Assembly: GCA_032433765.1 (NCBI GenBank)
Contig: JAVIAB010000047.1
Location: 13,348,107 to 13,412,106, forward strand
Direction: 5' to 3'
From: Megaustenia siamemsis
Taxonomy: Eukaryota; Mollusca; Gastropoda; Stylommatophora; Ariophantidae
Length of the DNA stretch: 64,000 bases
The notes beneath the pieces are model-generated. The model was not told the DNA's origin. It searched no databases and saw only the letters and a program-made list of their open reading frames with translations. Position numbers and translations under genes: made by a program. Positions within the stretch are counted from its first letter, which is position 1, and every line of letters starts with the position of its first letter. Shown in pieces: positions 1 through 10,439 of the stretch.

Positions 1-122
1 CATGGCCATTTCTCTTATCTCTATATTAGTCTTGAATTAACTCCATTGGAGATGAGATCGTTTGCTGCATGACCATTTCTCTTATCTCCATATTAGTATT
101 GAATTAACTAAGTTTAGATTTC
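1..122. repeat. 67-bp unit, tandem duplication
   Basis: The sequence starting at 1 is repeated from 68 (CATGRCCATTTCTCTTATCT, then the same TTAGTnTTGAATTAACT). The second copy is truncated at about 122, where SINE-derived sequence starts. No coding content is seen. Confidence 0.75.
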
Positions 123-139
123 TGGCTTTAAAAAAAAGA

Positions 140-508
140 GTAAATTACCCCCGTCACGCCAAGTGGCGTATAGGGAATATGGTGTTAGTGACCCGTCACG
201 CCAAGTGGCGTATAGGGAATACTTTGTTAGTGACCCGTCACGCCAAGTGGCGTATAGGGAATATGGTGTTAGTGACCCGTCACGCCAAGTGGCGTATAGG
301 GAATATGGTGTTAGTGACCCGTCACACCAAGTGGCGTATAGGGAATATGGTGTTAGTGACCCGTCACGCCAAGTGACGTATAGGGAATATGGTGTTAATG
401 ACCATACATTTTACAGACCTTCGGCACAAGATTTTTGGTGTAATGTAGTTGGAATTACGCCCGTGCCGCTTTACTTTCCCAGATAAAAATTCGGTACCCA
501 TTAAAGGC
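140..508 (-). mobile_element. SINE family A, 3' portion with amplified tail
   Basis: The minus strand carries the body and tail of the tRNA-derived SINE family A (GGTACC near 495, GGCGTAATnCC near 455, tail ending in the poly-T-like run at 130-140). The tRNA-like head is missing. Six copies of a 42-bp tail segment replace the single copy seen elsewhere. Because 42 is a multiple of three, two + strand frames stay open through the array; they are not genes. Confidence 0.8.
151..410. repeat. 42-bp tandem array, 6 copies
   Basis: Units start at 151, 193, 235, 277, 319 and 361. Each contains CACGCCAAGTGGCGTATAGG followed by GAATATGGTGTTAGTGAC. Units differ by only one or two bases. The unit equals the 3' tail of SINE family A, present singly at 5657, 29570, 47487 and 55310. 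Confidence 0.95.
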
Positions 509-554
509 ACCTTCGACTAACCATTACCATAAACATTCCCATTTCACTGCCTCT

Positions 555-1640
555 GTTTTTCTATCTCCCTTGATATGTCTCTTAGCTAGTTTCTCTATCT
601 CCCTTGATATGTCTCTTAGCTAGTTTCTCTATCTCCCTTGATATGTCTCTTAGCCAGTTTCTCTATCTCCTTGATATGTCTCTTAGCTAGTTTCTCTATC
701 TCCCTTGATATGTCTCTTAGCCAGTTTCTCTATCTCCCTTGATATGTCTCTTAGCTAGTTTCTCTATCTCCCTTGATATGTCTCTTAGCTAGTTTCTCTA
801 TCTCCCTTGATATGTCTCTTAGCTAGTTTCTCTATCTCCCTTGATATGTCTCTTAGCTAGTTTCTCTATCTCCCTTGATATGTCTCTTAGCTAGTTTCTC
901 TATCTCCCTTGATATGTCTCTTAGCTAGTTTCTCTATCTCCCTCGATATGTCTCTTAGCTAGTTTCTCTATCTCCCTTGATATGTCTCTTAGCTAGTTTC
1001 TCTATCTCCCTTGATATGTCTCTTAGCCAGTTTCTCTATCTCCCTTGATATGTCTCTTAGCTAGTTTCTCTATCTCCATTGATATGTCTCTTAGCCGGTT
1101 TCTCTATCTCCCTTGATATGTCTGTTAGCCAGTTTCTCTATCTCCCTCGATATGTCTCTTAGCCGGTTTCTCTATCTCCCTTGATATGTCTGTTAGCCAG
1201 TTTCTCTATCTCCCTCGATATGTCTCTTAGCCAGTTTCTCTATCTCCCTTGATATGCCTCTTAGCTAGTTTCTCTATCCCCCTTGATATGTCTCTTAGCC
1301 AGTTTCTCTATCTCCCTCGATATGTCTCTTAGCCAGTTTCTCTATCTCCCTTGATATGTCTCTTAGCCAGTTTCTCTATCTCCCTTGATATGTCTCTTAG
1401 CCAGTTTCTCTATCTCCATTGATATGTCTCTTAGCCAGTTTCTCTATCTCCCTTGATATGTCTCTTAGCCAGTTTCTCTATCCCCCTTGATATGTCTCTT
1501 AGCCAGTTTCTCTATCTCCCTTGATATGTCTCTTAGCTAGTTTCTCTATCTCCCTTGATATGTCTCGTAGCCAGTTTCTCTATCTCCCTAGATATGTCTC
1601 TTAGTCAGTTTCTCTATCTCCCTTGATATATCTCGTCGAC
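555..1640. repeat. 34-bp minisatellite, about 32 copies
   Basis: The unit is TTTCTCTATCTCCCTTGATA followed by TGTCTCTTAGCYAG. A T/C variant at the third-last base and occasional CTCGATA variants define sub-blocks. The array is pyrimidine-rich on the + strand. One unit near 665 lacks a base, so the array has no stable frame. Confidence 0.97.
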
Positions 1641-2223
1641 AATTTCTCACTCTCTTTCCTCTTTTTTATGTCTGCTTTTCTCTACCACTCTCTTTCCCTC
1701 TGCCTGTCCCTCCCGTACATACAAACATACATCGACAGTCACCTTAGCTCGTATGCAACATTACATTTCAAGCAATCTCCATAGCTTAACTATCTACAAC
1801 CGCCAATTTCGAACGAATTCCTCGTAGACTGACATTTGTGTGTCTCACGCAGGTTATTTAAGAACATGACCCACTTTCAGACAAACCTCTCACAGGTTAG
1901 AGAACTGGGCGAATTCAAGTTGAATCGATTGGATGAGATATCTGGCGAGTACGCGTCTTAAGAGAGAGTTTTTAATGATTGTTGCTGCTTAATAACGGGC
2001 TTCGCTTGTCGGGTGAGGTTGTGTCACGTGTGTTAATGTGGAAGTGAAAGTGAGCTTGTGGCGTCCTCTCTGGGGAAGAAACACATCTGAACAAGATGAA
2101 ATTTGGAAAGAATGGAATAAGAGAAACGATAAGATCGTTTGTAGACGATCTGTGATGGAGAGAAAAGATTTATGATGTTTCGCATGATTTCTTTCTCTGT
2201 ATAGAGAGATTGAGGAAGATATT
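1641..2223. other. Non-repetitive stretch, no gene recognised
   Basis: A pyrimidine-rich start grades into ordinary sequence. A short + frame from about 1856 to the stop at 1963 follows a CAG that could be a splice acceptor, but it is only about 35 codons and I cannot relate it to any family. Nothing else is seen. Confidence 0.4.
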
Positions 2224-2302
2224 GGGCGATCCATTTTGACAATAGAAAGAAGGAAAAGAGTTCTGAAATGTTATGTAGAGCCAGTCTTAACATATAAACT
2301 AT
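2224..2302 (+). mobile_element. LINE-A fragment
   Basis: This matches the LINE-A copy at 8300-8375 closely: a TTTGACAATAGAAA core, then AAAGAGTTCT and TGTTATGTAGAGCCAGTCTT. In the longer copy this encodes the segment just before the conserved W-[FY]-YRRM block. Both ends are truncated. Confidence 0.75.
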
Positions 2303-2477
2303 ACACGCATTACGTCACGTTTACCCATAGCGCTATTATTCTATTTTTATTTCTATATTTTTTTTATATTTCACCTTACAATGAGCTTTACTGCAGCTTC
2401 GTATTTGTATGCATTTCTTTGCTTTGACCCTTATCTCTTTCGACACCCGATGGGGTATAAGAGGAAGTGATGACAAG

Positions 2478-2528
2478 AAGAGAGAGAGAAAGAGAGAAAG
2501 AAAGAGAGAGAGAAAGAGAGAGAGAGAT
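2478..2528. repeat. GA-rich microsatellite
   Basis: Imperfect (GA)n with GAAA interruptions, about 50 bp. Confidence 0.9.
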
Positions 2529-2589
2529 GAACTAATTCTCATATTTCCATTGACATATATTTAATGCACAAAATATTTTTCATTTCATT

Positions 2590-2755
2590 TTTTAGAGCTG
2601 CGTAGTTGTGTATCCGAACTCTGAATTTTGTATTTAATGTGTATAGCTTGTTTGTTTTACTTGATAAAGGCTTTTGCCGAAACGTTGTAATGTGTCTCAT
2701 CTTTCTGTTAGTTCAGCTGCTCCACACCATTTGATGTTTATTTTCTATATTTTTT
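2590..2755 (+). mobile_element. Penelope/retrozyme-like 3' end with hammerhead-like motif
   Basis: At 2660-2684 the sequence reads CTTGATAAAGG, CTTTT, GCCGAAAC. This is the hammerhead-ribozyme layout of a CUGANGA-like box, a GGC/GCC stem II and GAAAC, with the first box degenerate. The 60 bases that follow, including TCAGCTGCTC and ATTTGAT, match the second copy at 54990-55090. Hammerhead motifs are known in Penelope-like elements and retrozymes of animals. Assignment is by motif only, and no reverse transcriptase is attached. Confidence 0.45.
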
Positions 2756-2977
2756 TGTTCATTTGCCGGAAGGCTATTTAGCCCTATACTTTTTCTGCTT
2801 GTAGTTGTTGCATAGAATCAGAATAGCTAAAGCAGCAATGTCTTTCGGAAACCTTGAAAAGTTGTGGAAATCCAAACTCATCAGCACAAACACAATACTT
2901 AGACTATTCAAATCAAATGTTGTATTAACCCTTACGTATGCGGGTGAAAGTTGGAAAACAACAAGAGATATAGAAAC

Positions 2978-4998
2978 TATCTATCTATCTTTCGTTCGCC
3001 TGAAGCATTGTCTATATCTGCAATGTCGTTTCCTGTATAAATGTTACTGTCTTTTGTAATTCTTGCAGTGGCCCATATAGTTTTGTCTGTAGTGTTGTAT
3101 CTATGGGCCAATGGATTTTCCTCAGTCTACTATATTCAGTGCAGTCTTGAAGTATGTGTTCAGCAGTCTGGGGCGCCTGTCCACATGTACAAGTAGTTGA
3201 GGTGCCGATCTTGAATTTTGTATACATGTGACTATGGAGTCGATTGTGTCCTGTTCTGAGACGTATAATGATAACTTGTTCATATCTATTCATATTATAA
3301 AAGGCATCCTGATTTGGGGCTTGTGGTCCTCTGATTGATTTGATTATCTGTTTCTTATGATGGTATGTAACAGGTGTATCTAGTTGTGTGCCTGTTGAAC
3401 CTTCCTTTGCCAACTGATCTGCTTTCTCATTTCCTGGTATTCCACAGTGAGATGGGATCCACTGCAGGGCAACCCTGTGGTGCTTGCAGAGTTCAGTCAA
3501 TAAGGTCTGCAGATGTGGTAATTTTCTGGATTGTAGTGCCTGGAGTACTGATCTTGCATCTGTCAAAAACACTACAGGCTGCGGGCTAAGATTAATGTTC
3601 AGCAGTTTTTCTATTGCTAACTTTATTGCTTGTATTTCTGCATCATAATTGTGACAATATTTCCCTGTTGCTATTTTATTCATATCCCTAGTGTTATTTG
3701 GGTATTCTATATATGCACCTGCTCCCCCATTTTTTACTGCATTCTGTGCTGATCCATCTGTATACACACGAATCCATAGGTCTTGTGGGTATTCTTCATC
3801 CAGGAAACTGAGAGTTATTGTTTTTCGCTGTAGACTATTCTGTTCCTCTTTATCAACTATTCCTTTCACTTCTGTCCGTATTTGAACTGATAATCCAGAT
3901 TCCTCTGTCCAGGGAGTCTGTTCTGGTATGGGCAGTAGGGGGTTAACAGCTCTTGGCATGTCTGGTGTTTGTCTACTAATACGCTTGGCTTGGTGGATAA
4001 AACTGCTTCTCTTAAGTCGTCCCAATGCAAGATTTTGGAATCGGTCCTTCATTGGATGTCTCGGCATGCAAGCAAATTTTTCTGCCTGTATCAGCACCTT
4101 TGTGTCCCTCCGTTCTCTCAGTGCTGGTATCCTCCACAATTTCTCCATCTCTAATATTGGTGTTGATTTCATTGCTCCTGTGATGACCCTAAGTGCCTGG
4201 TTTTGTACTTTATCCAGTTCTTGAAGTGTGGTGTTTGATGCTGAACACCATGCAGATGATCCATATTCTAAATGTGGGCGTATACTCTGTTGGTAAACTT
4301 TACTGAGTATTTTCCCACTCGCACCCCACGTAGTTCCACACAGCTTTCTTAGAATAGCCAATTTTCTCCTTGCTTTTTGGGTTGCCTTATTTATCTGCTG
4401 TTTCCAAGATAGTTTGTTATCAAATGTAACTCCGAGATACGTAGCCTGTATGTCTTCTTTCACAGGCTCATTGTTTATATAGATGGCTCCTGCTTTTTGT
4501 TTTGGGGAAAGAGTGAAAAGTGTAGTACTGCATTTGTCTGTATTGATGCTGATACACCATCTATTTGTCCATGAATTCAGTGCATTCATAGCTCTTTGTA
4601 ACAATTTGGAGGCCACTGTTGCATACTCCTCTGTGCACCACATTACCAAGTCATCTGCATACATTGCCACTTTGATACCATGTGGTAGTTCAGTAACTAG
4701 GTCATTGATGTAGATCAGAAAAAGTGTTGGAGATAGTACCCCTCCCTGTGGAACGCCCTGGCGCAGTAAGACCTTCTTACTCTTAAGACCATCCAGTTGC
4801 ACTCTGGCTCTCCTGTTATGCAGGTATGCTTTGACCCATTTGTACATCCTGCCATTTACTCCATAATTTCTCAGTTTCTTCAAAAGCCCTTCCTTCCATA
4901 CCTTATCAAATGCTTTCTTTAGGTCTATCCATGCTGCTAGTACCAGTTTCTTTTCTTGAAACGCATCCTCAATTTCCTGGGAAATCACGCCAATGGGA
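2978..4998 (-). mobile_element. I-like non-LTR retrotransposon, 5'-truncated
   Basis: This 2.02-kb insertion lies inside LINE-D and is bounded by a 12-bp direct repeat, AGATATAGAAAC (2966-2977 and 4999-5010), which is a target-site duplication. The 3' end (minus strand) carries a short GATA-type tail at 2978-2990. The 5' end is cut within the reverse transcriptase. Its ORF is uninterrupted, so the insertion appears fairly young. Confidence 0.92.
3012..4995 (-). CDS. ORF2 C-terminal part: reverse transcriptase + RNase H (I-like LINE)
   Basis: The frame stays open for about 660 codons. Residue numbers below count from the flanking in-frame ATG at 5051, which is not the true start. RT motif A is AAWIDLKKAFDKVW (39-52), motif B RQGVPQGGVLSPTLF (98-111) and the catalytic box YADD (131-134). 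An RNase H domain follows with VYTDGS (429-434), NYDAEIQA (468-475), FLTDAR (495-500) and IPSHCGIPGNEKADQLAKEG (532-551), giving the D-E-D-H-D set. A Cys/His knuckle (CTCG...H...C) is near the end. RT followed by RNase H fits the I group rather than jockey or RTE. The N-terminal endonuclease and ORF1 are missing. No frameshift or internal stop is seen. Confidence 0.92.
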
Positions 4999-5643
4999 AG
5001 ATATAGAAACAAAGTTGAACGCATTCGAAAATAAATGTCTAAGGAAAACACTAGGTATAGCGTAGAACGAATTCAAAACAAACGAGGAAATTAGAGAAAT
5101 CGCCAATCAACCACTAATATCTTCAGTAATAAAGAAAAGACGATGGTCATATGTTGGACATGTGATGAGAAGAGATAATAACCGAATAGCAAAGCAAGCC
5201 CTCATAGGGGAAACAACAGGTAAGAGGAAAAGAGGAAGACCCAGAGAGACACTGAGAAGAACATTGATGAGAGAGGCAAGAGCAGCAGGATTCGGCTCCC
5301 TCAATGAGATAGAGCTGCTTGCACAGAACAGAGACAAATGGTGAGATTTGATAAAATATCTTTAAAAGAATTGAAAACTGCTAGAAAAAAAATTCAGATA
5401 AGAGAATGAGTATCTTGGTCTACGCCCTATGGGCCTGCTACGGCTCGAAAGGTCAATAGATAGATAGATAGTTGTTGCATCATGTCATTTATCTGAATGT
5501 ATTACTGTGGGCAAGTTGTTAAATCATCGTGCCTTTTTGATCAAACGGTGTCCTGTTTATTCTGACGACGCACGCTGAAGTGCTCTGTTCAATTGAGATA
5601 TTCATTAGAGAGACTGCAAAGCTGTGGGTTGTGACTGGATAGT

Positions 5644-5900
5644 AAAAAAGTAAAGAACCCCCGTCACGCCAAGTGGCGTATAGGGAAATATGGTGTTAGT
5701 GACCCTATATTTTACAGACCTTTAGCACATGATTTTTGGGGTAATGTGGTCGGTATTACGCCCGTGCTGCTTTACTTTCCCAGAAAAAAAATCCGGTACC
5801 CATTTAAGGCTTGGTGAACCCGGAAGCCGTCGGTTGGGATCGAACCCTACCTCTTGTCCTTTGTAGTCCAGTTCACTAACCACTGAGCTATCGCGGCTCC
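5644..5900 (-). mobile_element. SINE family A, full copy
   Basis: The minus-strand order is: tRNA-like head (5900 downwards, box A TAGCTCAGTGG, box B GGTTCGATCCC), body with GGTACC, then the CGCCACTTGGCGTGACGGGG tail at 5657-5690. It is flanked by a 16-bp duplication, GTTGTGACTGGATRGT (5628-5643 and 5901-5916, one mismatch). This shows LINE-type integration and fixes both ends. Confidence 0.93.
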
Positions 5901-6013
5901 GTTGTGACTGGATGGTCAATACAATTTTCTTGCACTTTTGTTTGGCATTTTAAAATATGACTTTAGTGACTTACAAAATAATTCTTTATTGTGGATACTA
6001 TGCGCATACATAT

Positions 6014-6165
6014 GACCCTCGGTGGCTGTGTGGCTAGCGTGCTCCCTTTCATCATCAGAAGGGCCAGGGTTCGATCTTCAGTAGAAGCTGATTTTTATTT
6101 CGGACCTGCAGGACTGGTTGGTCTCGAGGCAAGACGCCGGCCTCGATAGAGAAAGGTCGCGAGTC
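6014..6165 (+). mobile_element. tRNA-SINE head plus SINE-B fragment
   Basis: There is a tRNA-like segment at 6014-6085 with GGTGGCTGTGTGGCTAG (box A-like) and GGGTTCGATC (box B). It is followed at 6112-6165 by GGTCTCGAGGCAAGACGCC, which matches the 5' part of the SINE-B copy at 60115-60415. It looks like two SINE pieces joined together. It is not a functional tRNA gene, since no complete cloverleaf was found. Confidence 0.55.
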
Positions 6166-6690
6166 CATTCTGCTCTGTCTCTTGCTTTGATGGTGCAGGT
6201 TGTCATTTGTCCATCTTTTGATGTTACTCGTCCATGTTAGTCTTGGTCTGCCTCTTTTACCTTGTGTCTTCCCCTCCAGATTACTTTTAGTAGGCTGTTG
6301 TGTCTTCTAACATGGCCCAAAAATCGTATTTGTCTTGTTTGAATTGTATTTAGTAGCTCTCTTTTCATTTTTAGTTGTTTTAAGACTTCATCGTTTGTTT
6401 TCTTTTCTTTCCATCCAATTCCACCTACTCTTCTATATATCCACATTTCAAAGGCTTCAATTCTCTGTTCTGTTTTCTTGTCTAATGTCCATGTTTCTGC
6501 ACCATATAGGAATGTTGAGAAGCTATAACATTTTGTAATTCCTATTTTTAGTCCTGGTGTTATTTGTTTTCATGTTAGTATGTTCTTCATGACATTAAAA
6601 TTACTTTTTGCCATTCCTATTCTTTTGTTTATTTCAGTTGTACATTTAGCGTTTGTTAGGGAACTGGTTTGTTTAGGGCGAAAAGATAGA
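6157..6690 (-). mobile_element. LINE-B C-terminal fragment
   Basis: The minus strand encodes the LINE-B C-terminal block, read from the opposite strand: WIYRRVGGIGWKEKKTNDEV, then RQIRFLGHV. It matches the longer + strand copy at 50030-50790. Frames are broken. The 3' end is near 6157. Confidence 0.85.
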
Positions 6691-7265
6691 GTGGACTCCC
6701 AACACCACATAAAGTACGTCATGCAAATATATAAAAAATGAAACGCTATGCACAATATCAGCACCAATTGATATCATCATTATTTTTTGCACGTTATTTT
6801 CATTTTAAATTTCTTTTTTGGTAAAGCTTCACGATTTATATTTGGTTTCACTATTTTTTAAATTATCTGCTTATATTTTGCGCGCTTTTTAAAGTATTTT
6901 TTGGTATCACTTTAATGTATTTTTTTTATCATTAAAAATGTATTTCATAAGCTTCTGGCTATGTTTTTTATATCTGCGATTACGTTTCTAAATATCGTTG
7001 ATAACATGGTATTGTGTGATAACATTACAGTAACAGATAATTAAATAATTAACATATTTGTGCTGTAGTTTTTTTGTTTATTTTGTCTTCTTATGTGAAT
7101 GGAATAAACAGCATTATCGCATGGCATACAAACACCAAACAGACAACATTATTGATAATTACTAAAGTGTAACATAAATGTTGATAGAATATTCAGCGTA
7201 AAGAGTAAATAACTAACACTTAGAAATAGAGATTGTGCAAATTACACGCAATATAAAATAGTGAA
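6691..7265. other. AT-rich stretch, no gene recognised
   Basis: This is very AT-rich sequence with many T runs. No motif, array or ORF of interest was seen. Confidence 0.5.
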
Positions 7266-7274
7266 TAATGGACA

Positions 7275-7660
7275 ATAGGACAACAGACAAGAAAATCACT
7301 GGAGTCTGTAGAAATGTGGTTTTACAGAAGAATGTTGAGTATACCATGGACTGCTAAGAAGAGTAATGAAAACGTTTTGAAAGAGGCCAAAGCAAAAAGA
7401 GAGCTAATTTCCAATATTAGAAAGAAACAATCATCATTTTTTGGCCATGTAATGAGAAGAGAACAACTAGAATATATTGTAACAACTGGGAAAATTGAGG
7501 GACGAAGAGATAGAAGGAAGCAAAGGGAAAAGATACCAGACAGCTTAAGAGAATGGTTTGGCAGAAGGTCAACAACAGAAATGACAAATAACTGTCGAGA
7601 TCGAAAGTTGTGTAGAGACATGATCACCAACGCCAGCAGGCATGGTATTTGCTGATAATG
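7275..7660 (+). mobile_element. LINE-A C-terminal fragment
   Basis: An open frame at 7314-7652 carries the LINE-A signature: MWFYRRMLSIPWTAKKSNE, then SSFFGHVMRREQLEYIVTTG, then KIEGRRDRRKQR and the C-terminal DMITNASRHG. Sequence identity with the copies at 8400-8760 and 16610-16955 is high. The 5' part of the element is missing. Confidence 0.92.
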
Positions 7661-7824
7661 ATATTAACCAATGAAAGTACACATATCGCATACATCTTTT
7701 TTGGGGTATTTCTAGCTTCGTGATTGTGAAACTGCTGAAAACTCTATTTCTTGTTGCAAGTCCCAATTGTAAGATTTTTTTCTGTTTTTTTTTCTCTCTC
7801 TAATATAAAGCCTTTTTACGCAGG

Positions 7825-7950
7825 GTCTTAATACCGACCTCATTACTCCAAAAATCATGACCCGAAAGTCTATTAAAACATTACGGTCACCTACACCGTA
7901 TTCCCTATACGCCACTTGACGGGGTTCTTTACTTTTTTTTTTTTTTTTTA
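7825..7950 (+). mobile_element. SINE family A, tail fragment
   Basis: TAATACCGACCTCATTAC (7830) to ACGCCACTTG and GGGGTTCTTTAC (7910-7930), then a poly-T run. It matches the last 120 bp of SINE family A on the + strand; the head is absent. Confidence 0.85.
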
Positions 7951-8019
7951 TAAAGCCTTCTTACATGTCATTAATAGATATTGGTATTATCTGTCCTACT
8001 TTTAATCGCTAAGAGTGAA

Positions 8020-8768
8020 AATGAGTTAACAAGAAATGTTACACGTTATAGTGAAAGAAAGCAAAAATAAAGGACTCAGCCTTCATAGCAAAAAGATAGA
8101 AGTAATGGTAACAGCAAAGAAAAAGACATCACCTCAGTGCAATATAAAGACAAGTGGAACAATATTAAAACAGGTAAATGAATTTAAATATTTGGGAAAT
8201 TTGTTAACCTCAGACGGAGGATGTACAAAAGAGGTGAGATACAGAATGGCTCAGGCAAAAGCAGCTTTCCAAAAAATGAGGAAAATACTATGCAATCCAT
8301 TTTTGACAATAGAAACAAGAAAAAGAGTTCTTAAATGTTATGTAGAGCCAGTCTTAACATATGAATGTGAATCATGGACAATACGACAACAGACAAGAAA
8401 ATCACTGGAGTCTGTAGAAATGTGGTTTTACAGAAGAATGTTCAGAATACCATGGACAGCGAAGAAGAGTAATAAAAACGTTCTGAAAGAGGTCAAAGCA
8501 AAAAGAGGGCTAATTTCCAATATTAGGAAAAAACAATCATCATTTTTTGGCCATGTAATGAGAACAGAACAGCTTGAATATATTGTAACAACTGGAAAAA
8601 TTGAGGGACGAAGAGATAGAGGGAAGCAAAGAGAAAAGATACCAGACAGCTTAAGAGAATGGCTTGGCAGAAGGTCAAGAACAAAAATGTTAAATGACTG
8701 TCGAGATCGAAAGTTGTGGAGAGACATGATCACCTACGCCAGCAGGCTTGGTACTTGATGATGACATG
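8020..8768 (+). mobile_element. LINE-A, longest C-terminal copy
   Basis: An open frame of 240 codons (8036-8755) covers the region after the reverse-transcriptase palm. It contains HSKKIEVMV, FKYLGNLLTSDGG, RMAQAKAAFQKMRKIL, the W-containing SWTIRQQTRK segment, MWFYRRMFRIPWTAKKSN, FFGHVMR, TGKIEGRRDRGKQREKIPDS and DMITYASRLGT. The catalytic FADD-type box lies upstream and is missing. The short (GAT)n tail begins at 8757. This copy is a useful reference for the other fragments in the window, because it has no internal stop. The family resembles RTE-type LINE C-termini, but I cannot place it exactly. Confidence 0.92.
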
Positions 8769-8769
8769 T

Positions 8770-9030
8770 CATTGTCTACTTTTCTTATATGTTCAGCTTT
8801 CTTTTACTAGAAACGATTCTGTCCAGTTTATATTTTGTAAAGAACATGTCTGTGGTTGGAATGAAGTGCGCTTAGCATAAGAAATCGACATCCATAGTTT
8901 ACAAGCAGATAAAGAAAAGATTAATATCTTTGGGTGTGGAACATTCCTAAGAACTGAAATCTTTCCAGTATGGTTTCCTGTTTGGACACCACGAGATACG
9001 ATATCAAATTTTGTTCATGGTTTTATCTGG
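8770..9030. other. Short spacer, nothing recognised
   Basis: Unique sequence with no ORF, array or motif that I can name. The 41-bp array begins gradually near 9035. Confidence 0.5.
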
Positions 9031-9034
9031 ATAT

Positions 9035-9650
9035 TCATAGGATATCGTTTGTACATGGTATTATCTGAATATCCTTAGGATGTCAACCTTTGTCCATGGT
9101 ACTACCTGGATAACTCTAGGATATCATCCTTTGTCCATGGTACTACCTGGAATACTCTAGGATATCATCCTTTGTCCATGGTACTACCTGGATAACCCTA
9201 GAATATCATCCTTTGTCCATGGTACTACCTGGATAACCCTAGGATATCATCCTTTGTCCATGGTACTACCTGGATAACCCTAGGATATCATCCTTTGTTC
9301 ATGGTACTACCTGGATAACCCTAGGATATCATCCTTTGTCCATGATTCTACCTGGATAACCCTAGGATATCATCCTTTGTCCATGGTTCTACCTGGATAA
9401 CCCTAGGATATCATCCTTTGTTCATGGTACTACCTGGATAACCCTAGGATATCATCCTTTGTCCATGGTACTACCTGGATAACCCTAGGATATCATCCTT
9501 TGTTCATGGTACTACCTGGATAACCCTAGGATATCATCCTTTGTCCATGGTTCTACCTGGATAACCCTAGGATATCATCCTTTGTCCATGGTACTACCTG
9601 GATAACCCTAGGATATCATCCTTTGTCCATGGTACCTTGAGTATATTTCT
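9035..9650. repeat. 41-bp minisatellite, about 14 copies
   Basis: The unit is TGTCCATGGTACTACCTGGA followed by TAACCCTAGGATATCATCCTT. Start points at 9132, 9173, 9214 and 9255 give a 41-bp period. Units at the left edge are diverged and the centre is nearly identical. A diverged unit reappears at 9862-9902, after a LINE fragment. Confidence 0.95.
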
Positions 9651-9681
9651 AAGATATCATATATTGTTCAGGGTAATATCT

Positions 9682-9860
9682 GTATAACTGGCAAAATAAA
9701 AGGAAAGAGAGATCGCGGACGACAAAGAGAGAAAATACTGGATAGCTTGGTGTCATGGCAAAGAAAACAGTCAACAACAGAACTGATACGATGCACTGTA
9801 GATAGAAGATTGTGGATGGACATGATCAACTACACCAACCGGTATGGCACATGATGATGA
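9682..9860 (+). mobile_element. LINE-A' C-terminal fragment inside the 41-bp array
   Basis: The frame encodes GKIKGKRDRGRQREKILDSL and CTVDRRLWMDMINY. It matches the copy at 39510-39705 (subfamily A'). Array-like sequence lies on both sides (9640-9680 and 9862-9902), so the fragment interrupts the minisatellite. Confidence 0.85.
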
Positions 9861-9902
9861 ATATCTGTATTTTTCAAGGATGTAATCCTTTGTTCATGGT
9901 AA

Positions 9903-9955
9903 AAAAAAGTAAAGTACCCCCGTCACGCCAAGTGGCGTATAGGGAATATAGTGGC
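9903..9955 (-). mobile_element. SINE family A, tail remnant
   Basis: AAAGTAAAGTACCCCCGTCA followed by CGCCAAGTGGCGTATAGGGAATA; this is the minus-strand 3' tail only. Confidence 0.85.
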
Positions 9956-10300
9956 GGATTCCTTTTCGGACCGACAAAGCTCCGGAGTACAATGTGCATT
10001 GATGGAAGGAAAAGGCACGGTAATGCAATATGCATAGAGAGAACACATGAAAAGAGCTATGGAAGTGAAGAAAGAAAGATCAATATATGTACTTTATAGA
10101 CTGCACGAAATCATTTGACAATGTAAAGCATGTGGAAATAATCAATATGCTGGAGAAATTAAATATTGACAGCAGGAATCATAAAAAAATCATGTATTGG
10201 TAAGAAACGGCAGCCATAAGAAATAGCAACCAAACATGACAGTTCCAATATATAACATAATGAGTCAGACAATGCTGTGTTCTGTCACCGGATTTGTTCT
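9956..10300 (+). mobile_element. LINE reverse-transcriptase domain fragment
   Basis: Read in broken frames, this gives an AICIERTHEKS-like segment and then FIDCTKSFDNVKHVEIINML (about 10090-10150). That is RT motif A of RTE-type LINEs (F-[IV]-D-x-x-K-[AS]-F-D). It continues as KLNID...KIMYW. It probably belongs to the same dead element whose C-terminus resumes at 11171, with the 35-bp array lying between. Confidence 0.75.
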
Positions 10301-10439
10301 CATTTTACAGGGAAAAAATTATTACATCAACAGTAGCAGGGAAGGGAATACATCGTACATGGTCACAATCTGTGATATGTGGTCACAATCTGTGATACAT
10401 GGTCACAATCTGTGATATGTGCATGGCACAGTTTTAATG

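Larger units (their letters stand above)
2805..5475 (+). mobile_element. LINE-D C-terminal fragment, split by an I-like LINE
   Basis: Residues similar to the end of a reverse-transcriptase polyprotein run from 2805 to 2977 (RIAKAAMSFG, TLTYAGESWK) and resume at 4999-5343 (KLNAFENKC, VGHVMRR, KRKRGRPRE). The 2978-4998 element interrupts them. The 3' UTR ends at about 5460 with CTCGAAAGGTCAATAGATAG, a short GATA tail. A second copy lies on the minus strand at 26790-27210. One in-frame stop (near 5070) shows the copy is dead. The lineage resembles RTE/CR1-type elements, but this is not resolved. Confidence 0.8.

Noticed and set aside
1838..1963. Possible exon of about 35 codons (CACGCAG acceptor, LFKNMTHFQTNLSQVREL, stop at 1963)
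   Set aside because: It is short enough to be open by chance, has no family match and no supporting neighbour exon.
9035..9650. CRISPR-like regular repeats (also the arrays at 560-1640 and 58855-59860)
   Set aside because: Units are head-to-tail with no unique spacers; the genome is eukaryotic.
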